Origin: JBDHRG01 sp039807445
GTDB taxonomy: Bacteria > Pseudomonadota > Gammaproteobacteria > Competibacterales > Competibacteraceae
DNA length: 11,284 bases
Direction: 5' to 3'
Assembly (NCBI GenBank): GCA_039807445.1
Contig: JBDHRG010000127.1
Coordinates: 1 to 11,284, forward strand
Shown: positions 1 to 6,666 of the stretch, one piece after another
How positions within the stretch are numbered: position 1 is the stretch's first letter
Layout of the letters: each line of letters opens with the position of its first letter
Translations under genes and position numbers: made by a program
The notes under the pieces: generated by a model
What the model was told of the DNA's origin: nothing
Seen by the model: the letters and a program-made list of their open reading frames with translations, nothing else
Database searches by the model: none

Positions 1-1233
1 CGGATCGCCAAGCGCTCGGTGTTCGCGCGCAAGAACTACTTCTACCCGGACCTGCCCAAGGGCTACCAGATCAGCCAGTTCGAACTGCCGGTGGTCGCCG
101 AGGGCCATCTCGACATCGCGCTCGAGGACGGCTCGCACAAGCGCATCGGCATCACCCGCGCGCATCTCGAGGAAGACGCCGGCAAGTCGCTGCACGAAGA
201 CTTCCACGGCATGAGCGGCATCGACCTGAACCGCGCCGGCACGCCGCTGCTCGAGATCGTATCCGAGCCCGACCTGCGCTCGGCCAGGGAGGCCGTCACC
301 TACATGAAGAAGCTGCACCAGCTGGTGGTGTACCTCGGCATCTGCGACGGCAACATGCAGGAAGGCAGCTTCCGCTGCGACGCCAACGTCTCGGTGCGGC
401 GCAAGGGCGATCCGAAGTTCGGCACGCGCTGCGAGATCAAGAACATCAACTCGTTCCGCTTCGTCGAGCGCGCGATCGAGCACGAGATCGAGCGCCAGAT
501 CGAGCTGATCGAGGGCGGCGGACAGGTGGTGCAGGAGACGCGGCTGTACGATCCCGACCGCGACGAGACGCGCTCGATGCGCTCCAAGGAAGAGGCGAAC
601 GACTACCGCTACTTCCCCGACCCCGACCTGCTGCCGGTCGAGATCGACGAGACCTTCCTCGACGCCGCGTGCGCTGCGCTGCCCGAGCTGCCCGACGCCA
701 AGCGCGCGCGCTTCAAGGCACAGTACGGCTTGTCCGACTACGACGCCGAGGCGCTCGCCGCCAGCCGCGCCACCGCCGACTACTACGAGGCGCTGGTCGC
801 CGCGGTCGGCGGCGAGCCCAAGCTGTGCGCCAACTGGGTGATGGGCGAACTCGCCGCCGCGCTGAACAAGGCCGGGATCGACGCCGCCGCGTCGCCGGTG
901 TCGGCAGCGAGCCTCGCGGGGCTGTTGAAGCGCATCGTCGACAGGACCGTCTCCGGCAAGATCGCCAAGGACGTGTTCGAGGCGATGTGGGCCGGCGAAG
1001 GCGAAGCCGACGCGATCATCGAGCGCAAGGGGCTGGTGCAGATCACCGACAGTGCGGCGATCGGGGCGATCGTCGACCAGATCCTGGCCGCCAACGCCAA
1101 GCAGGTCGAGCAGTACCGCGCCGGCAACGACAAGCTGTTCGGCTTCTTCGTCGGCCAGGTGATGAAGGCGTCGAAGGGCAAGGCCAACCCGCAGCAGGTC
1201 AACGAACTGCTGCTGGCGAAGCTGAAGGGCTGA
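1..1233 (+). CDS. gatB: Aspartyl/glutamyl-tRNA(Asn/Gln) amidotransferase subunit B, 5'-truncated by window edge
   Basis: GatB binds mischarged Glu-tRNA(Gln)/Asp-tRNA(Asn) and activates it with ATP. With GatA and GatC it converts it to Gln-tRNA(Gln) or Asn-tRNA(Asn) in the cytoplasm. The frame is open from base 1 (RIAKRSVFARKNYFYPDLPKG), so the true start lies upstream; about 410 of the usual ~480 residues are present. The family signature IDLNRAGTPLLEIVSEPDL is visible, followed by GNMQEGSFRCDANVSVR and YRYFPDPDLLPV. The C-terminal GatB/YqeY-type tail (ANWVMGEL, then FGFFVGQVMKASKGKANP) runs to the normal end, LLLAKLKG. The position numbered 19 is a GTG internal to the protein, not a start. 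A 17-base gap separates the stop from the next small ORF. Nothing looks damaged in the part seen. Confidence 0.97.
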   Translation, partial: RIAKRSVFARKNYFYPDLPKGYQISQFELPVVAEGHLDIALEDGSHKRIGITRAHLEEDAGKSLHEDFHGMSGIDLNRAGTPLLEIVSEPDLRSAREAVTYMKKLHQLVVYLGICDGNMQEGSFRCDANVSVRRKGDPKFGTRCEIKNINSFRFVERAIEHEIERQIELIEGGGQVVQETRLYDPDRDETRSMRSKEEANDYRYFPDPDLLPVEIDETFLDAACAALPELPDAKRARFKAQYGLSDYDAEALAASRATADYYEALVAAVGGEPKLCANWVMGELAAALNKAGIDAAASPVSAASLAGLLKRIVDRTVSGKIAKDVFEAMWAGEGEADAIIERKGLVQITDSAAIGAIVDQILAANAKQVEQYRAGNDKLFGFFVGQVMKASKGKANPQQVNELLLAKLKG

Positions 1234-1250
1234 GGGGCGAGGGCGAAGCG

Positions 1251-1541
1251 ATGAAGAGCGAGCGGCAGATCGTCGAGCGGATCGAGCACGGCATCGAGTA
1301 TCCGCCCTTCGTCGAGCGCGTCATCGCCTATCCCGACATCGATGCCAGCGGCGATCCGGCCATCCGCGTGTGGGTCGTCGTCGAAGATGCCGAGTTCGAA
1401 CGGCCGTCGCATGTCCAGGAACTGTCGGCGGTCAGCGATGTGATTCGCAACGCCACCTGGGGAATCGATTCGGATTACTGGCCGTACGTCCGCTTCCGCA
1501 GCGTTTCGGAACAGGTGGAGATCGAAGGGGAGGCGAAGTGA
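1251..1541 (+). CDS. Small acidic hypothetical protein, probable partner of the following HEPN-like remnant
   Basis: A 96-residue protein of unknown function. It begins MKSERQIVERIEHG and is rich in acidic residues. It carries a hydrophobic run (IRVWVVVEDAEF) and a conserved-looking SDYWPYVRFRSV segment near the C-terminus. There is no signal peptide or membrane segment. The ATG was chosen because a purine-rich stretch (GGGGCGAGGGCGAAGCG) lies just upstream and no better start exists after the gatB stop. Its stop codon overlaps the GTG start of the next ORF (GTGA), so the two are translationally coupled. By memory, proteins of this kind sit directly upstream of small HEPN-domain genes, which suggests a toxin-antitoxin-like or nucleotidyltransferase-like partner role. 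No catalytic motif is visible, so that is inference. Confidence 0.75.
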   Translation: MKSERQIVERIEHGIEYPPFVERVIAYPDIDASGDPAIRVWVVVEDAEFERPSHVQELSAVSDVIRNATWGIDSDYWPYVRFRSVSEQVEIEGEAK

Positions 1542-1693
1542 GCCTTCATCACGATCTGCTCGAGCACGAAGGGCTTGCCGAGCTGGTGGCGTCCGCCGAC
1601 GAGGCGTTTCGCGCCTGGGGGCGGGTCCGCGCCACCGACGAAGCGCGTGCCTTCCTCGTGTTGCTGCCGTTCGGCAAGCGCTGGAATCGCTGA
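1538..1693 (+). pseudogene. 51-residue HEPN-family-like protein, probably an internally deleted remnant
   Basis: A short ORF starts at a GTG that overlaps the preceding stop (GTGA), with a strong ribosome binding site (AGGGGAGG) seven to fourteen bases upstream. The N-terminus MSLHHDLLE resembles the start of small HEPN proteins that I recall beginning MSLH-DLLEQA. The rest (VASADEAFRAWGRVRATDEARAFLVLL-FGKRW) resembles the C-terminal helix of that family. The usual middle (~100 residues, including the RRA-S-AYYALFH region and the HEPN catalytic R-x4-6-H) is absent. I read this as an in-frame internal deletion that left head and tail joined, so any RNase activity should be lost. It could instead be a genuine small protein. 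Family assignment rests on memory of the pattern, not on a search. Confidence 0.5.
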
Positions 1694-1702
1694 GGGGTAC
1701 GC

Positions 1703-1741
1703 ATGTTTTTTTCCGACGTTTCCCGACAAGAAATCCCATGA
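1703..1741 (+). CDS. Possible 12-codon leader ORF coupled to hslO
   Basis: ATG at 1703 opens a 12-residue frame (MFFSDVSRQEIP) whose TGA overlaps the hslO ATG as ATGA. A good ribosome binding site (GAGGGG, 1692-1697) sits five bases before this ATG, whereas hslO has no convincing site of its own. Codons 2-4 are made from a run of seven T. The arrangement suggests that ribosomes load on the leader and pass to hslO by coupling. One added T in the run would fuse the leader in frame to hslO without a stop. Whether the peptide is made is unknown. Confidence 0.35.
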   Translation: MFFSDVSRQEIP

Positions 1742-2613
1742 GCGACTCCCTGCACCGATTCCTGTTCGAGCGCCACCCGGTGCGCGGCGAGCTGGTGCAG
1801 CTCGATGCGACCTGGCGGGCGGTGCTCGAGCGCCGCGACTACCCGGCACCGATACGGCGCGTGCTCGGCGAGGCGATGGCGGCCGCGGCGCTGCTGTCGG
1901 CGACGATCAAGTTCGAGGGCGCGCTGACGCTGCAGCTGCAGGCGCCGGAGGGGGCGCTGAGGCTGCTGGTGGTGCAGGTGACGAGCGAGCGCACTGTGCG
2001 CGGACTGGCGCGCTGGGACGAGGGCGCCGAGCTCGCCGATGCGCCGCTCGCCGAGCTGTGCGGCCACGGCACGCTGGTGATCACGATCGAGCAGGGGCCA
2101 GGGCGCGAGCCGTACCAGGGCATGGTCGTGCTCGACGGCCCCGATTTCGCCGCGGCGCTCGAGACGTACTTCGAGCGCTCCGAGCAGTTGCCGACGCGCC
2201 TGTGGCTGGCCGCCGACGGCGAGCGCGCGGCGGGCCTGCTGCTGCAGCGCTTGCCGGGCGAAGCTGCCGACGCCGATGCCTGGAGCCGCTTCACGCAGCT
2301 CGCCGCGACGCTCGAGGCCGGCGAGCTGCTGCGTCTGCCGCCGGCTACCGTGCTGCACCGGCTGTTCCACGAGGAAGACGTGCGCCTGTTCGACGCCGAG
2401 CCGATCGCCTTCCGCTGCACCTGCTCGCGCGAGCGCGCGCGTGGCATGCTGCGCGCGCTGAAGGCCGAGGACGTGCGCGAGATGCTCGCCACGCAGGGCT
2501 GCCTGACGGTCGACTGCGGCTTCTGCGGCCAGCGCTACGTCTTCGATGCGGTCGACACCGAGGGGCTGCTCGTCGCTGCGGTGCCGCCCGATGTGCCGTC
2601 GACCAAACACTGA
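1738..2613 (+). CDS. hslO: Hsp33 redox-regulated molecular chaperone
   Basis: Hsp33 is a cytoplasmic holdase that is activated by oxidation of a zinc-bound cysteine cluster and stops aggregation of unfolding proteins under oxidative heat stress. The 291-residue length matches the family. The N-terminal domain has the expected landmarks: RGELVQLDATW, then LGEAMAAAALLSATIKFEG, then QGMVVLDG. The C-terminal redox switch is complete, with C227-x-C229 and C260-x2-C263 separated by 30 residues, the classic CXC-X27-32-CXXC layout; a further cysteine lies at 255. The start at 1738 gives the usual N-terminus (MSDSLHRFLFE), but no strong ribosome binding site precedes it. It overlaps the stop of a possible leader ORF (ATGA). 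The membrane-protein gene follows after 16 bases, so they are probably co-transcribed. Confidence 0.95.
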   Translation: MSDSLHRFLFERHPVRGELVQLDATWRAVLERRDYPAPIRRVLGEAMAAAALLSATIKFEGALTLQLQAPEGALRLLVVQVTSERTVRGLARWDEGAELADAPLAELCGHGTLVITIEQGPGREPYQGMVVLDGPDFAAALETYFERSEQLPTRLWLAADGERAAGLLLQRLPGEAADADAWSRFTQLAATLEAGELLRLPPATVLHRLFHEEDVRLFDAEPIAFRCTCSRERARGMLRALKAEDVREMLATQGCLTVDCGFCGQRYVFDAVDTEGLLVAAVPPDVPSTKH

Positions 2614-2629
2614 CCCGGAGGGGCGCAGG

Positions 2630-3145
2630 ATGCGCGCGCTGTTGGCGCTGTTCCTCGACATCGCGCTGCTGCGGCGCGGCCCGCAAGACGTGCCGGCATC
2701 GAGGCTGCTGGCCGGGCTGGCGCTCGCCGCGTATACGCTGGCCGGCTTCGGCTTGCTCGCGGTGACGATGCCGCTGCCGACCGCGGCGGCGCAGACCGTG
2801 CTCGACGTGGTGCTGCTCGCCGCTTTCATGCGGCTGATGCTCGCGAGCCCGCGGCTGCGATCGCGCTTCCTGCAAGCCTTCACCGCATGCACCGGCACCG
2901 GCGCGCTGTTCGCGCTGGTGGCGCTGCCGCTGGCGTTCTGGCCGCATCCCGCCTCGCTCGACTCGACCGAAGCGCTGCTGCCGGCGCTGCTGTACCTCGG
3001 CCTGCTCGGCTGGAGCGTGGTGGTGATGGGGCACATCCTGCGCCATGCGCTGTCGATCACGCGCGGGCTGGGGCTGGTGTACGCCTTCGTCTATCTGGTC
3101 GTCTCGGTCCTCGCGATGATCGCGCTGTTCCCACAGGTGAGCTGA
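2630..3145 (+). CDS. Small integral membrane protein of unknown function
   Basis: A 171-residue hydrophobic protein that I cannot assign to a characterised family. After a short N-terminal stretch (MRALLALFLDIALLRRGPQ) about five transmembrane segments can be seen, near residues 25-47, 55-73, 85-107, 120-140 and 148-167, with short basic or polar loops. The DVPASRLL motif before helix 1 and the overall pattern recall Yip1-like inner-membrane proteins, but this is only a resemblance. The ATG at 2630 was chosen because CCGGAGGGG lies eight bases upstream; the longer frame upstream overlaps hslO. It sits between hslO (16-base gap) and mpl (3-base gap), so it is almost certainly in the same operon. 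Confidence 0.85.
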   Translation: MRALLALFLDIALLRRGPQDVPASRLLAGLALAAYTLAGFGLLAVTMPLPTAAAQTVLDVVLLAAFMRLMLASPRLRSRFLQAFTACTGTGALFALVALPLAFWPHPASLDSTEALLPALLYLGLLGWSVVVMGHILRHALSITRGLGLVYAFVYLVVSVLAMIALFPQVS

Positions 3146-3148
3146 ACC

Positions 3149-4516
3149 GTGCACATCCACATCCTCGGCATCTGCGGCACCTTCATGGCCGGCCTCGCGC
3201 TGCTGGCGCGCGAAGCCGGACACACCGTGTCGGGCTGCGACGCCAACGTCTATCCGCCGATGAGCACCCAGCTCGAAGCCGCCGGCATCCGCCTGAGCGA
3301 AGGCTTCGGGCCTGGACAGCTCGACGCGGCGAGGCCCGACGTGGTCGTGGTCGGCAACGTGATGCGCCGCGGCCTGCCCGTCGTCGAGGCGCTGCTCGAG
3401 CGCGGCCTGGCCTACACTTCGGGGCCGCAGTGGCTGGCCGAGCACATCCTGCGCGATCGCTGGGTGCTCGCGGTCGCCGGCACCCACGGCAAGACCACCA
3501 CCGCCTCGATGCTGGCCTGGATCCTCGAGCACGCCGGCATGAGCCCGGGCTTCCTGATCGGTGGCATCCCGACCAACTTCGGCGCCTCGGCACGCCTCGG
3601 CGGCACGCCCTTCTTCGTGGTCGAGGCCGACGAGTACGACACCGCGTTCTTCGACAAGCGCTCGAAGTTCGTGCACTACCGCCCGCGCACCGCGGTGCTG
3701 AACAACCTCGAGTTCGACCACGCCGACATCTTCCCCGACCTGGCGGCGATCCAGCGCCAGTTCCACCACCTGGTGCGCACCGTGCCGGGGGGGAGCGGGC
3801 GCATCGTCGCGCAGGCGGGCTGCGGCGCGCTCGACGAGACCCTGGCGCTGGGCTGCTGGACCCCGGTCGAGCGCTTCGGCGCCGGCGGCGAGTGGCAGGC
3901 CGCCGGGGTCGCCGCCGACGGCTCGGGCTTCGACGTGGTCCTGCGCGGCGAGCCGGTGGGCCGGGTCGAGTGGGGCTTGCTCGGCGCGCACAACGTCGAG
4001 AACGCCTTGGCCGCGATCGCCGCGGCGCGCCACGTCGGCGTGCCGCCCGCGCGCGCCTGCGAGGCGCTGGCCGGGTTCGAGGGCGTCAAGCGCCGCCTCG
4101 AGCTGCGCGGCGAAGCCGGGGGCGTGCGCGTCTACGACGACTTCGCCCACCACCCGACCGCGATCGCGACCACGCTCGCCGGGCTGCGCGCGAACCGCCC
4201 CGGCGGGCGCATCGTCGCCGTGCTCGAGCCGCGCTCGAACACGATGAAGCTCGGCGTGTTCAAGGATGCGCTCGCCGGCGCGCTGGCGCGCGCCGACCAC
4301 GTCGTCTGCCATGCCGGTCCCGAGCTGGGCTGGGACGTCGCCGGCGCGCTGGCGCCGCTGGGCGCCCGCGCCACGGTGTGCGGCTCGATCGAGGCGACGA
4401 TCGCCGCCGCGATCGCGCGCGCCGAACCCGACGATGCGATCCTGGTGATGTCCAACGGCGGCTTCGGCGGCATCCACGCCAAGCTGCTCGAGGCGCTGGC
4501 GGTGCGGGCGCCGTAG
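3149..4516 (+). CDS. mpl: UDP-N-acetylmuramate:L-alanyl-gamma-D-glutamyl-meso-diaminopimelate ligase
   Basis: Mpl is the cytoplasmic ATP-dependent ligase that joins recycled murein tripeptide (L-Ala-D-Glu-mDAP) to UDP-MurNAc, feeding it back into peptidoglycan synthesis. It belongs to the Mur ligase family. The 455-residue length is normal. Visible motifs are the N-terminal Rossmann start HIHILGICGTFMAG, the ATP-binding P-loop GTHGKTTT at 111-118, the Mpl-typical EADEYDTAFFDKRSKF, NNLEFDHADIF, and YDDFAHHP beginning at residue 329. The start is a GTG three bases after the preceding stop; the MHIHILGICGTFM N-terminus fits the family, and GGTGAGC gives a weak binding site. In Pseudomonas aeruginosa mpl lies next to ubiX (recalled). 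Here about 4.9 kb of restriction-modification genes lie between mpl and a ubiX fragment. Confidence 0.96.
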   Translation: MHIHILGICGTFMAGLALLAREAGHTVSGCDANVYPPMSTQLEAAGIRLSEGFGPGQLDAARPDVVVVGNVMRRGLPVVEALLERGLAYTSGPQWLAEHILRDRWVLAVAGTHGKTTTASMLAWILEHAGMSPGFLIGGIPTNFGASARLGGTPFFVVEADEYDTAFFDKRSKFVHYRPRTAVLNNLEFDHADIFPDLAAIQRQFHHLVRTVPGGSGRIVAQAGCGALDETLALGCWTPVERFGAGGEWQAAGVAADGSGFDVVLRGEPVGRVEWGLLGAHNVENALAAIAAARHVGVPPARACEALAGFEGVKRRLELRGEAGGVRVYDDFAHHPTAIATTLAGLRANRPGGRIVAVLEPRSNTMKLGVFKDALAGALARADHVVCHAGPELGWDVAGALAPLGARATVCGSIEATIAAAIARAEPDDAILVMSNGGFGGIHAKLLEALAVRAP

Positions 4517-4528
4517 TAATCTGGACGC

Positions 4529-4780
4529 ATGCCGAACGAAACGCCCCTCCACCATGCCCCGCAGCAGAGCCTGTTCTTCGCACGGAAGCTGACGCTGGCG
4601 GCCGCGGCCGAAGAGGCCGTGACGCGATCGGCCGCGGGCGCCAAGGTCGATCTGAACCCGCACCAGCTCGATGCGGCGCTGTTCGCGCTCGAGCACCCTC
4701 TGAGCCGAGGGGTGCTGCTCGCCGACGAGGTCGGCCTGGGCAAGACGATCGAGGCCAGCCTGGTGATGGCACAGCGCTGA
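4529..4780 (+). pseudogene. N-terminal stump of an SNF2/DEAD-family helicase
   Basis: An 83-codon frame that starts 12 bases after mpl. It reads like the beginning of a large SNF2-type helicase: FARKLTLAAAAEEAVTRS, then DLNPHQLDAALFAL (Q-motif region), then GVLLADEVGLGKTIEAS, a complete Walker A (motif I) at about residues 66-78. The frame stops at MAQR, just past motif I, so the DEAH box, motifs III-VI and the whole second RecA domain are missing; intact relatives are roughly 900-1000 residues. It cannot be a working ATPase. Helicases of this kind are, by memory, found upstream of type III-like mod/res genes, which matches its position here. In the same frame after the stop comes a short tail (EPTEIEAAFERSRAA, ending TAG at 4835-4837) that may be the far end of a deleted gene. 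Confidence 0.8.
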
Positions 4781-4830
4781 CAGTGCCGTGAGCCGACCGA
4801 GATCGAGGCGGCGTTCGAGCGCTCGCGAGC

Positions 4831-4912
4831 CGCGTAGCGGCGTATTGCGCCGTATGTAGAGGTTGCACCCTGCGGCGCAATACGCTTCGCTATCGCGTCC
4901 TGCGGGTTGCAG
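4831..4912. repeat. Palindromic intergenic repeat (REP/MITE-like)
   Basis: Two perfect 13-base arms, GCGTATTGCGCCG at 4840-4852 and its reverse complement CGGCGCAATACGC at 4873-4885, flank a 20-base loop. Outer arms CGCGTAGCG (4831-4839) and CGCTATCGCG (4888 onwards) extend the stem imperfectly. CCTGCGG occurs twice (4869-4875 and 4899-4905), and a small hairpin CTGC-GGGTT-GCAG lies at 4900-4912. The wording resembles short dispersed palindromes I recall from betaproteobacterial intergenic regions. It lies in the gap between the helicase stump and mod. It could form an RNA hairpin, but it lacks a T-tract and so is not a clear terminator. Confidence 0.7.
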
Positions 4913-4930
4913 GTTTTTGAAGGGCGGTAG

Positions 4931-4952
4931 GGTGGGCAACCTGTTGCCCACC
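4931..4952. repeat. Second, unrelated perfect palindrome (REP-like)
   Basis: GGTGGGCAAC (4931-4940) and GTTGCCCACC (4943-4952) are perfect 10-base inverted arms around CT. The surrounding text (GTAGGGTGGGCAA...TTGCCCACCGTG) is like a second class of short dispersed repeats I recall from proteobacterial genomes. It ends 32 bases before the mod ATG and could also influence mod expression through a hairpin in the 5' leader. Confidence 0.65.
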
Positions 4953-4984
4953 GTGCGGGCTATCGAAGCTTTGAAGGTGTACGG

Positions 4985-6643
4985 ATGTCGCGCAAGCAGA
5001 AGCTGGAACTCACCTGGATCGGCAAGGACGAGCGCCCGAAGCTCGAGCCGCGTATCCTGCTCGAAGACCCGGAGCGCTCCTACCATGCGCCGCGGCGGGT
5101 GTCGAACCGGGACAGCTTCGACAACCGCCTGATCTTCGGCGACAACCTGCTGGCGCTGAAGGCGCTCGAGAGCGAGTTCACCGGCCAAGTGAAGTGCGTC
5201 TTCATCGACCCGCCGTACAACACCGGTAGCGCCTTCACCCATTACGACGACGGCCTGGAGCATTCGATCTGGCTGTCGCTGATGCGCGACCGGCTGGAAA
5301 TCCTCAAAACCCTGCTGTCCGACGATGGTTCGATGTGGATCACGATCGATGACAATGAAGCACACTACCTGAAGGTGCTGTGTGATGAGGTGTTTGGGCG
5401 GGCGAATTTTGTCGCCAGCAACGTTTGGCAGAAGCGGTATTCCCGAGAGAATCGAGAGGCGATTGGTGACGCGCACGACTACGTGCTCTTGTATGCAAAA
5501 GATCTCGCCCGATTCAAGGAAACCCGTAATCTCTTGCCTTTGGGTGAGAAGCAAAAAGGTGTCTACAAGAATCCGGATGGCGATCACCGTGGAGCGTGGC
5601 AAAGCGTTTCGCTGCTAGCGCAGGGCTACAGGCCAAATCAAATGTATCAGATCGTCGCCCCGAATGGGCGGCGTCACGTACCACCGCCAGGCAATTGCTG
5701 GAAGGTGATTGAGTCTGAGTACCAGAAACTCGTTATGGACAACCGTGTTTACTTCGGCAAGGATGGAAACGGGGTTCCTAGAAGAAAGGAATTCTTGGAA
5801 AGAGCGAAGGGTTTGGTGCCTTGGACTTGGTGGCCACATGACGAAGCTGGCCATACGGACGAAGCAAAGAAGGAGATACATGCTTTGTTCGGGAAAGATG
5901 ATCCCTTCATAACGCCGAAACCCGAGCGACTAATTCACCGAATCATTCACATCGCCACCAACCCCGGCGACCTCGTCCTCGACTCCTTCGCCGGCTCCGG
6001 CACCACCGGCGCGGTCGCGCACAAGATGGGGCGGCGCTGGATCATGGTGGAGTTGGGCGAGCACTGCCACACGCACGTCATCCCGCGGCTGAAGAAGGTC
6101 ATCGACGGTCAGGATCCCGGCGGCATCACGGCGGCTGTCGACTGGAAGGGTGGCGGCGGCTTCCGCTACTACCGCCTGGCGCCGTCGCTGCTGACCGAGG
6201 ACCGCTGGGGCCGGCTGGTCGTGAATCCGGCCTACAACGCCGCGATGCTGGCCGAGGCCATGTGCAAGCACATGGGCTTCAGCTACGCGCCGAGCCAGCA
6301 GCACTACTGGCAGCACGGCCACGCCGCGGAGACCGACTTCATCTACGTCACCACCGCCGCGCTAGCGCACGAGCAGCTGCGGGCGCTGAGCGAAGAGGTC
6401 GGCCCCGAGCGCACGCTGCTGGTGTGCTGCAAGGCTTTCGACGCGCGCCCGAACGAGTTCGCCAACCTCACCGTGCGCAAGATCCCGCAGGCGGTGCTCG
6501 ACAAGTGCGAATGGGGCCGGGACGACTACAGCCTCAACGTCGCCCGGCTGCAGGCGGAAGCACCCGCCGACGAGACCGACGAGGGAGCCGAACCGGCCCG
6601 CGCGCAGCGGGGCGAGGCTTCCGAGTCGATGCCGCTGTTCTGA
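4985..6643 (+). CDS. mod: Type III-like site-specific DNA (adenine-N6) methyltransferase, Mod subunit
   Basis: This should methylate adenine in a specific short sequence and, with Res, form a type III restriction-modification complex. The 552-residue protein has the beta-class motif order: catalytic motif IV DPPYNTGS at 75-82, a central target-recognition region, then SAM-binding motif I (FAGSGTT) at 335-341. All key residues are present and the frame is intact. The start is supported by GAAGG (4973-4977) seven bases upstream. Roughly bases 5340-5940 (residues ~120-318) drop to about 45-52% GC by line count, against about 62-70% in the flanks, and codon use changes with it; this span is exactly the expected specificity domain, so it was probably swapped in. 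The res gene follows after 23 bases. A beta-class orphan methyltransferase is the alternative if Res is dead. Confidence 0.93.
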   Translation: MSRKQKLELTWIGKDERPKLEPRILLEDPERSYHAPRRVSNRDSFDNRLIFGDNLLALKALESEFTGQVKCVFIDPPYNTGSAFTHYDDGLEHSIWLSLMRDRLEILKTLLSDDGSMWITIDDNEAHYLKVLCDEVFGRANFVASNVWQKRYSRENREAIGDAHDYVLLYAKDLARFKETRNLLPLGEKQKGVYKNPDGDHRGAWQSVSLLAQGYRPNQMYQIVAPNGRRHVPPPGNCWKVIESEYQKLVMDNRVYFGKDGNGVPRRKEFLERAKGLVPWTWWPHDEAGHTDEAKKEIHALFGKDDPFITPKPERLIHRIIHIATNPGDLVLDSFAGSGTTGAVAHKMGRRWIMVELGEHCHTHVIPRLKKVIDGQDPGGITAAVDWKGGGGFRYYRLAPSLLTEDRWGRLVVNPAYNAAMLAEAMCKHMGFSYAPSQQHYWQHGHAAETDFIYVTTAALAHEQLRALSEEVGPERTLLVCCKAFDARPNEFANLTVRKIPQAVLDKCEWGRDDYSLNVARLQAEAPADETDEGAEPARAQRGEASESMPLF

Positions 6644-6654
6644 AAACCGGCCAG

Positions 6655-6666
6655 GGAAGCGCTTCC
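6655..6666. promoter_or_regulatory. 12-bp perfect palindrome over the res ribosome binding site
   Basis: GGAAGCGCTTCC is its own reverse complement, begins inside the res ribosome binding site (AGGGAAG) and ends at the ATG. It could be an operator for a regulator, or chance: a few such 12-mers are expected in a window of this size. Confidence 0.2.

Noticed and set aside
4840..4885. Rho-independent terminator
   Set aside because: The stem is strong but the loop is 20 bases and no T-tract follows, so it fits a dispersed palindrome better than a terminator.
4831..4952. CRISPR array
   Set aside because: Only two unrelated palindromes are present, with no regularly spaced identical repeats and no spacers.
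4863..5132. Short + strand frame over the repeats and the mod start
   Set aside because: It overlaps the beginning of mod in another frame and its sequence is mostly translated palindrome; it has no binding site.
2345..5602. Very long open frame (1085 codons) on the - strand across hslO, mpl and mod
   Set aside because: Its residues are Arg/Ala/Gln/His-rich without domains. It lies antisense to three well-identified genes and reflects third-position GC in this GC-rich DNA.
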